Below, in pieces: positions 55,679 to 60,109 of a stretch of DNA of 60,109 nucleotides. A model generated the notes under the pieces. That model was not told the origin of the DNA, did not search any database, and saw only the letters and a program-made list of their open reading frames with translations. This DNA comes from a virus. The position numbers were made by a program, and so were the translations under genes. Numbering within the stretch: the first letter of the stretch is position 1; each line of letters begins with the position of its first letter. Location: the IMG/VR virus record IMGVR_UViG_3300037961_003044, positions 658 to 60,766 of that record; one strand, 5' to 3'.

Positions 55679-56512
55679 TTATCCTCCCATCATTGATGAC
55701 CCTATATTGCCCAAGAACCTTTTAAAAAATCCAGGTTGTGCAGTTCCACCGCCAGATCCATAGCCTAAACTAGGCCCCGCGTAACCTCTAGGTAGACTAT
55801 ACTGAGGTTGATACGGAGGTGTACCTCCATCGAACATAGATCCTCCCATCTGAGATCCCATTTGGGCACCTGCTGGACCACCTATGGCAGCTCCTATAGC
55901 AGAACCTGCTACCTTTGCACCTACCGAAGCTAGGCCCTTAACCACAGGATCAGGAGCTGCTTTGGCTTGAGCTGCTGCCATATCGCGCCGTAACTTAGCG
56001 TCCCGCTCGGACCGAACGAAGTCAATACGCTGCCCTGGGGTCAAAAACATGTTTGCAACAGACTGCTGCTGAGGCATCAACGATCGCATCGAAGCCAACA
56101 TCTGAGCAGACTGATTCATGGCAACGTCGGCACGTTGCAAGCTAGTCAGACCTAGGTTACGTAGTTCGCCGAACGTAGCAGCTTGACTTCCTCCATACCC
56201 ACCCTGTCGCGCCTGTGCCACCGAACGGTCTATGATAAATCGCTGAACGTCCTCTGGTAACTCACCCCGCAAGCCAGCTTGGATGTTCTCCGTCTGTAGC
56301 TTGATATTTTCCCGAGTACCCGGTGCAATCTGTTCCAACACCGCCAACGCGGTTTCAGCATCGGCTTCGGCTATCGATCGAGCTACGCGCTTGCCCTCTG
56401 GCATGCGCTGCTGAATCGACCTAAACGCTTTGTCTATCTCAGCATCAGGATCGATCTCCTTGAACTTAGGTACCTTTACCTTTGAACCGAATATGTCTTT
56501 TAAGAATCCCAT
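55679..56512 (-). CDS. Internal or tail-channel protein, module B (277 aa)
   Basis: Begins M-G-F-L-K-D-I-F-G-S-K-V; Ala/Gln-rich helices, then G-S-A-I-G-A-A-I-G-G-P-A-G-A-Q-M-G, a glycine-zipper, and a Gly/Pro/Tyr-rich tail. Counterpart of 30913-31992 by place and by the Ala/Gly stretch, but without its C-terminal W-V-A-R-E-V-Y-G domain. Confidence 0.6.
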   Translation of the reverse strand: MGFLKDIFGSKVKVPKFKEIDPDAEIDKAFRSIQQRMPEGKRVARSIAEADAETALAVLEQIAPGTRENIKLQTENIQAGLRGELPEDVQRFIIDRSVAQARQGGYGGSQAATFGELRNLGLTSLQRADVAMNQSAQMLASMRSLMPQQQSVANMFLTPGQRIDFVRSERDAKLRRDMAAAQAKAAPDPVVKGLASVGAKVAGSAIGAAIGGPAGAQMGSQMGGSMFDGGTPPYQPQYSLPRGYAGPSLGYGSGGGTAQPGFFKRFLGNIGSSMMGG

Positions 56513-56516
56513 TGTC

Positions 56517-57524
56517 TTAGATTATATGTGGCATGCTACCCGCACCCCAAGTTTCAGCCTCGACCCGCAACGGCTCGACGTTTGATGTTCCTTCATAATG
56601 CAACAACTCTACTTCCAACAGTCGCACAGCTTCCTGCATGTACTGTGCAGCCTCGCCTCGGTTCTGTTGTTCCTCAAGTTGAATAGCCTTAGCTGCGTTC
56701 TTGATCGCACCGTACTCCTCTAGGAGCAACCAGTCGGTGTCTTGTCGCACGTCGATGTGGTCGAGCTTGACGACCGCCCGAACCACTCGCTTATTGGTAA
56801 GTGGGTCTCCGCTACCGCACACATACTGCGGTGCGTCTCCGAGTCCTGGGATAACACTCCGTCGATAGCTTGGGAGGGTTTCATCTGCTTCGTAATACCC
56901 GATCGGCACGACGACTGCGTCCTTAGTAACTTTTGACAAATAAACCGGGCCGTTCGTAACTGGTTTCTGTACTCCAGTAATCGCAGTAAAAATACTGCTC
57001 GACCCTGTAACCGTGGTGCTAATGTCGATGTACTCTCCGTCAACCCATGTGGATCCATCCTGTGTTCTGATCCAGTTCCCGTTTTCATCGTATCCCTGTA
57101 CTAGTAGTTTTGCCCCTGCCGCTTCGTCCACGCCGCTGTAAACCTGCAACGTAGACTGAAAATCATTCATGTCATCGTACACACAAGACCGACCACGATC
57201 CAACAACTGCAACTCGCTGGAGTTGCCAGTCGTGCGGATGCCGTACCCAGTCTGCAAGTACTCGAACCATCCGTTCCGAAGTGTGATCGGATGTTCGTTT
57301 ACCGCTAGTGCCTCAATCGAAGCAACCTGCCTTGGCCATGTCAGGCATCCGTCCGAGCCTACACAGATCTGGTAGGTCTGAAACGTGCCCCAGTACAGAC
57401 CTTGCTTGACTAGACGCGAGTGCGCCTCGTTCACAAGTTGGGTGAACTTGTTGTCACTCGGACATAGCCCCAGAAAATCAGGTAGCCCTTTGGTCTTGAG
57501 TTCGCCTAGAGTCAGTCTGCTCAT
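56517..57524 (-). CDS. Probable head-tail adaptor-type protein, module B (335 aa)
   Basis: N-terminal helical part with L-V-N-E-A-H-S-R-L-V-K-Q-G-L-Y-W-G-T, then beta-rich central domain (Y-I-D-I-S-T-T-V-T-G-S-S), and a helical C-terminus (E-E-Y-G-A-I-K-N-A-A-K-A). This organisation is common in podovirus adaptor or tail-tubular proteins. It may correspond to 1753-2484 of module A, though there it lies after the capsid gene. Confidence 0.5.
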   Translation of the reverse strand: MSRLTLGELKTKGLPDFLGLCPSDNKFTQLVNEAHSRLVKQGLYWGTFQTYQICVGSDGCLTWPRQVASIEALAVNEHPITLRNGWFEYLQTGYGIRTTGNSSELQLLDRGRSCVYDDMNDFQSTLQVYSGVDEAAGAKLLVQGYDENGNWIRTQDGSTWVDGEYIDISTTVTGSSSIFTAITGVQKPVTNGPVYLSKVTKDAVVVPIGYYEADETLPSYRRSVIPGLGDAPQYVCGSGDPLTNKRVVRAVVKLDHIDVRQDTDWLLLEEYGAIKNAAKAIQLEEQQNRGEAAQYMQEAVRLLEVELLHYEGTSNVEPLRVEAETWGAGSMPHII

Positions 57525-58222
57525 GATGCTGTGTAGTAAACTCTACCCGTACGTTTCAGGAAGAACACTCCGTAGTAAGGGTTCAACACGTTAAACGGAC
57601 TCGCAGTGTGTTTAGTAGGATCGGACTGAGCCATGTTCTGAACTCGGTCGTTGCCCAACGATCCGTCGGAATTAGTAAAGTTACCTTCACCCGGATGGAG
57701 CGATCCACCGCCGTTGGCATTGGCGTGATAGTACACATCGTGGTTGTGGATCGGCAGGTTTGATTCTTCCAACGTAGATGTAGTAGATCCTCCCGTGGAT
57801 TCCACGGCGTAAGTGTCGCCAGCACCTATTGGGAACTTGTTCTGGATAGGTTCAAAGATTTCCCAGAAAGGTCCGCTTGTGGCAGATACGGTGCCTGCTG
57901 TGCCTCCGTCCAGAGTGTTCACATCAGAACTCGACCCGTAAAACGGAATCAGTCGCTTGTCCCCAGCAGGAACCGGATGTGGCCATCTCCAAGATCCGTC
58001 GTTGAAAATCCACTGACGAACCGGGTTTCCATTAGCAGTTGTCTGTATCCAAAGCTTGTCTAGATCTTCAGATCCAGGTGCTGTTTCACTGATGATGTAT
58101 TTTAGACTGCCCTCTGCAAAATAGGCATAGCTGTTCCTAGCCATGTCCTCGAATAATGATTGCCACGTCGAGTAACAATCAGAAGGAAGAGTGCCGGGGA
58201 TGATCGGTAAATTAGTACTCAT
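57521..58222 (-). CDS. Tail collar-domain fiber protein (233 aa)
   Basis: The C-terminal half has the tail-collar pattern N-L-P-I-H-N-H-D-V-Y-Y-H and ends N-V-L-N-P-Y-Y-G-V-F-F-L-K-R-T-G-R, as in short tail fibers of many phages. The N-terminus reads I-P-G-T-L-P-S-D-C-Y-S-T-W. Overlaps both neighbours by 4 bases. Likely a short fiber or receptor-binding protein of module B; module A has different fibers in this place. Confidence 0.7.
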   Translation of the reverse strand: MSTNLPIIPGTLPSDCYSTWQSLFEDMARNSYAYFAEGSLKYIISETAPGSEDLDKLWIQTTANGNPVRQWIFNDGSWRWPHPVPAGDKRLIPFYGSSSDVNTLDGGTAGTVSATSGPFWEIFEPIQNKFPIGAGDTYAVESTGGSTTSTLEESNLPIHNHDVYYHANANGGGSLHPGEGNFTNSDGSLGNDRVQNMAQSDPTKHTASPFNVLNPYYGVFFLKRTGRVYYTAS

Positions 58223-60039
58223 ATGCTAGGGTAGTCATTCAATGGACAAGTCGTGTCCGTAGTCTGTGTTGCAGTAGTCGGAGGACATGCTTCGTATATG
58301 TTCTCGTTCTTTTGTTCAGCGAAAAATCTAATCAAGTCCACTTTGGCGTACCCTACGCCTTTCAGACGAAACTGAAAAGCGTAACCTTCGTTTACGGGTT
58401 TCTTGGGGTCAATATCCTCGCAAGTGTTAGGAGGATAAGCCACACTCCTACGAGGACGATAGGAAGGACGATACTCATAAAGCCCGAGACAATCAGTATC
58501 ACCAGAGCATTGCTTAATCTTCGCATCTTCCTGCCATGTCTTCCATAAGTTCCAGTTAGGCGAGTCATCGGGTCTTACGTACAGTGTCAAATCAACCTGA
58601 CCCTTGACCTCTCGCATCCATGTCTCAAATCTGTCCATGCGTTTCTTCTCGAACGGACTGTCGAAGGACAACTGTCTGGTTTCAAAGAACCATTCGATGC
58701 CTTGGTGTGCTGTGCCAGTGTAGTCTTGCGTAGCTGATGGATCGATTTCCCACAGCTCGATTTTGTCAGAGTCGCTCAACGCAATTATAAAACATCGCTC
58801 CACACCATCGAACTCACCGTTCACCAAGTGCAGTACGTTCAAGCCTGTCCATAGACCGTCGTACGCAAGCGGCGATTTGACTCGTATGCCGCTGACTGGG
58901 TTAAAATCCAAACTGACAATGCCTTGATGAACCACGCCTCTGGTCTTACGTCGGCCTATGCAGGTATGCAACAGTCTGTTGCCGAATGTAACGCCGCTCG
59001 TAAATTGCAACAACCTAGGATCGTCGTAGTCCAAGGCTCGATCGACCTCAGCACTGATAGGTGTTATGCCGGGATCATTGAAATCACGACGCGCCAAGAT
59101 CAAAGACCGTATCCCGTCCGATGATCTGAAGTACAAGTCACCGTTCACATTGGTGACTGTGTACGGACCAACTGCACCAGACGGTGCCACCAGTCGTTGG
59201 ACTGGGTAGGTCAGTTGTTTCCAAACTGTTCGGTCTGTAGGGACCGTAGTCGCAAACGCACTATTACGTGTGAACACAATCAAGTCGCCTTCGCCCACAC
59301 CTGTGTCCAAGGCCGACATGACTGACAACGCAGTGATCGGACCCGCATTGGTCGGTGTTGCAAACGAACCACCTTCGTTCAGGTAATCGTTCTCAGTAAA
59401 CTTCAGAACTGCGTCGATCCTGTTGATGTACGCATTGCCGCTGGATGAACCAACCAAGTCACCCGCTGCATACTGAGATCCACTAGCAACCCACAGTCGT
59501 CCGTTGCCATACGCACCTACAGACGACGAGGGTACCTCGGATCCGTCAGTAGCTGCTCGTCGGGACTCAGCTCGGTTGTATATGATCGGCGCACTCTGGT
59601 CGTCTTGGATGACCATCCAACGCTCGGCTTGCTCAAACGTGACCAAGTCCTGCTTGCTGCTGTTCAAGTCTCGCTGGCTGCTGTCTACTGGAGATATGGG
59701 AGTCACATCCCTGACAGAAAAACTACTGTCAGGTTCAATCGAAAAAATCCTGCCGCCTATTGACAGCAGGAGTTCACCTTGCCCAGAAGATCTGCGATAG
59801 TACGCAGCTCCCTGAAACTTAGCGTTAGCGTTTTGAAAATTAGCCTCAACGTCAGTTGCAAAGTCCAGTGTGCGTTTCACAAACCCAGGTCGTGGACCGA
59901 TGGATCCACCACGCATCGTACAGTTCACAGCCCATGCAGTTTGGTTGGGCTGCAACAAGCGAGGGTGAAGGTTGGAATCACAACCTCCCTCAAACGAGAC
60001 CTGCGCGTCTCCTTGTACTCTGGGTTTGGTTTGGGCCAT
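58219..60039 (-). CDS. Large tail protein, propeller-like, module B (606 aa)
   Basis: N-terminus G-G-C-D-S-N-L-H-P-R-L-L-Q-P-N-Q-T-A-W-A-V-N-C-T then R-P-G-F, parallel to the module A protein at 34320-36542. Trp/Asp-rich beta blades in the centre (Y-F-R-S-S-D-G-I-R-S-L) and a C-terminal beta domain with four Cys. Tail hub or nozzle by analogy. Confidence 0.6.
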   Translation of the reverse strand: MAQTKPRVQGDAQVSFEGGCDSNLHPRLLQPNQTAWAVNCTMRGGSIGPRPGFVKRTLDFATDVEANFQNANAKFQGAAYYRRSSGQGELLLSIGGRIFSIEPDSSFSVRDVTPISPVDSSQRDLNSSKQDLVTFEQAERWMVIQDDQSAPIIYNRAESRRAATDGSEVPSSSVGAYGNGRLWVASGSQYAAGDLVGSSSGNAYINRIDAVLKFTENDYLNEGGSFATPTNAGPITALSVMSALDTGVGEGDLIVFTRNSAFATTVPTDRTVWKQLTYPVQRLVAPSGAVGPYTVTNVNGDLYFRSSDGIRSLILARRDFNDPGITPISAEVDRALDYDDPRLLQFTSGVTFGNRLLHTCIGRRKTRGVVHQGIVSLDFNPVSGIRVKSPLAYDGLWTGLNVLHLVNGEFDGVERCFIIALSDSDKIELWEIDPSATQDYTGTAHQGIEWFFETRQLSFDSPFEKKRMDRFETWMREVKGQVDLTLYVRPDDSPNWNLWKTWQEDAKIKQCSGDTDCLGLYEYRPSYRPRRSVAYPPNTCEDIDPKKPVNEGYAFQFRLKGVGYAKVDLIRFFAEQKNENIYEACPPTTATQTTDTTCPLNDYPSI

Positions 60040-60109
60040 TATACGTCACTCAGACCAATTTGGTTCCATTGGTAGGCTGAGGTAGTAGAGTTGTACCAAG
60101 CTCTTAGCG
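60039..60109 (-). CDS. C-terminal fragment of the next gene upstream
   Basis: An open frame from the right edge ends in TAA overlapping the ATG of the 606-residue gene (TAATG). The visible residues, R-A-W-Y-N-S-T-T-S-A-Y-Q-W-N-Q-I-G and a short end, look like a beta-rich tail protein. Only 23 codons visible. Confidence 0.4.
   Translation of the reverse strand, partial: LRAWYNSTTSAYQWNQIGLSDV

Noticed and set aside
1-60109. Integrated prophage with bacterial flanks
   Set aside because: Phage genes lie on both sides of the attP/int, and no host housekeeping gene is visible.

Overview
The window is double-stranded DNA phage sequence with almost no non-coding space. Nearly everything is on the minus strand except a five-gene plus-strand block at about 17.8-20.95 kb. 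The virion genes point to short-tailed (podovirus-like) phages: portal, scaffold, HK97-type capsid candidates, fibers and very large internal (ejection) proteins, but no tape-measure, sheath or tail-tube series. A tyrosine recombinase beside a tRNA-Ala 3' fragment (attP) makes at least one of the phages temperate. Its catalytic boxes (N-x-M-R-H and M-L-x-R-H-Y) resemble integrases I associate with Verrucomicrobiota, so a marine or aquatic verrucomicrobial host is a guess from memory, not a result.

The striking point is that the window holds TWO complete, clearly different morphogenesis modules with the same general order. Module A (about 1-39.5 kb) has small terminase, large terminase, portal, scaffold, capsid, fiber, propeller-like tail protein, ejection proteins and a 2448-residue polyvalent protein. 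It also has a replication/recombination region, integrase, lysis-type genes and two glycosyltransferases. Module B (about 39.5-60.1 kb) has its own large terminase, portal, scaffold, capsid, fiber, tail and ejection proteins. It also carries a methyltransferase and a glycoside-hydrolase-like propeller, but no replication genes inside the window. The two fiber genes share a segment of about 95% DNA identity, at 1-150 and 39514-39663, in the same orientation and 39.5 kb apart. That spacing is the expected size of one podovirus genome. The layout is what recombination between fiber genes of two circular phages would give (a cointegrate), or what an assembler would produce from two phages sharing a fiber segment. 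Sequence alone cannot decide.

Layout of module A, read leftward: polyvalent and ejection proteins (31992-22238); terminator and structured gap (22237-21936); glycosyltransferase (21935-20940); plus-strand integrase, ribbon-helix-helix and radical-SAM block (17823-20950). Next come recombination genes (17289-13811: Hjc-like resolvase, RlpA-like lipoprotein, SSB-like protein, RecE-like nuclease), then replication (13814-11960: initiator with four 23-bp iterons inside its gene, DnaB-type helicase), dNMP kinase and a second nuclease. Packaging and head genes (10042-2895) and the fiber operon (2785-1) follow.

A 13-bp site, GGTGACTAACACC, recurs at gene boundaries through about 1.7-22 kb. It usually lies a few to a few tens of bases upstream of a start codon and in the direction of transcription, which recalls the stoperators of mycobacteriophage L5. 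The integrase start codon and ribosome-binding site lie on the far side of the tRNA-derived attP core, so integration would separate them from the rest of int. Together these suggest a lysogeny circuit built from scattered repressor sites plus integration-dependent control of int.
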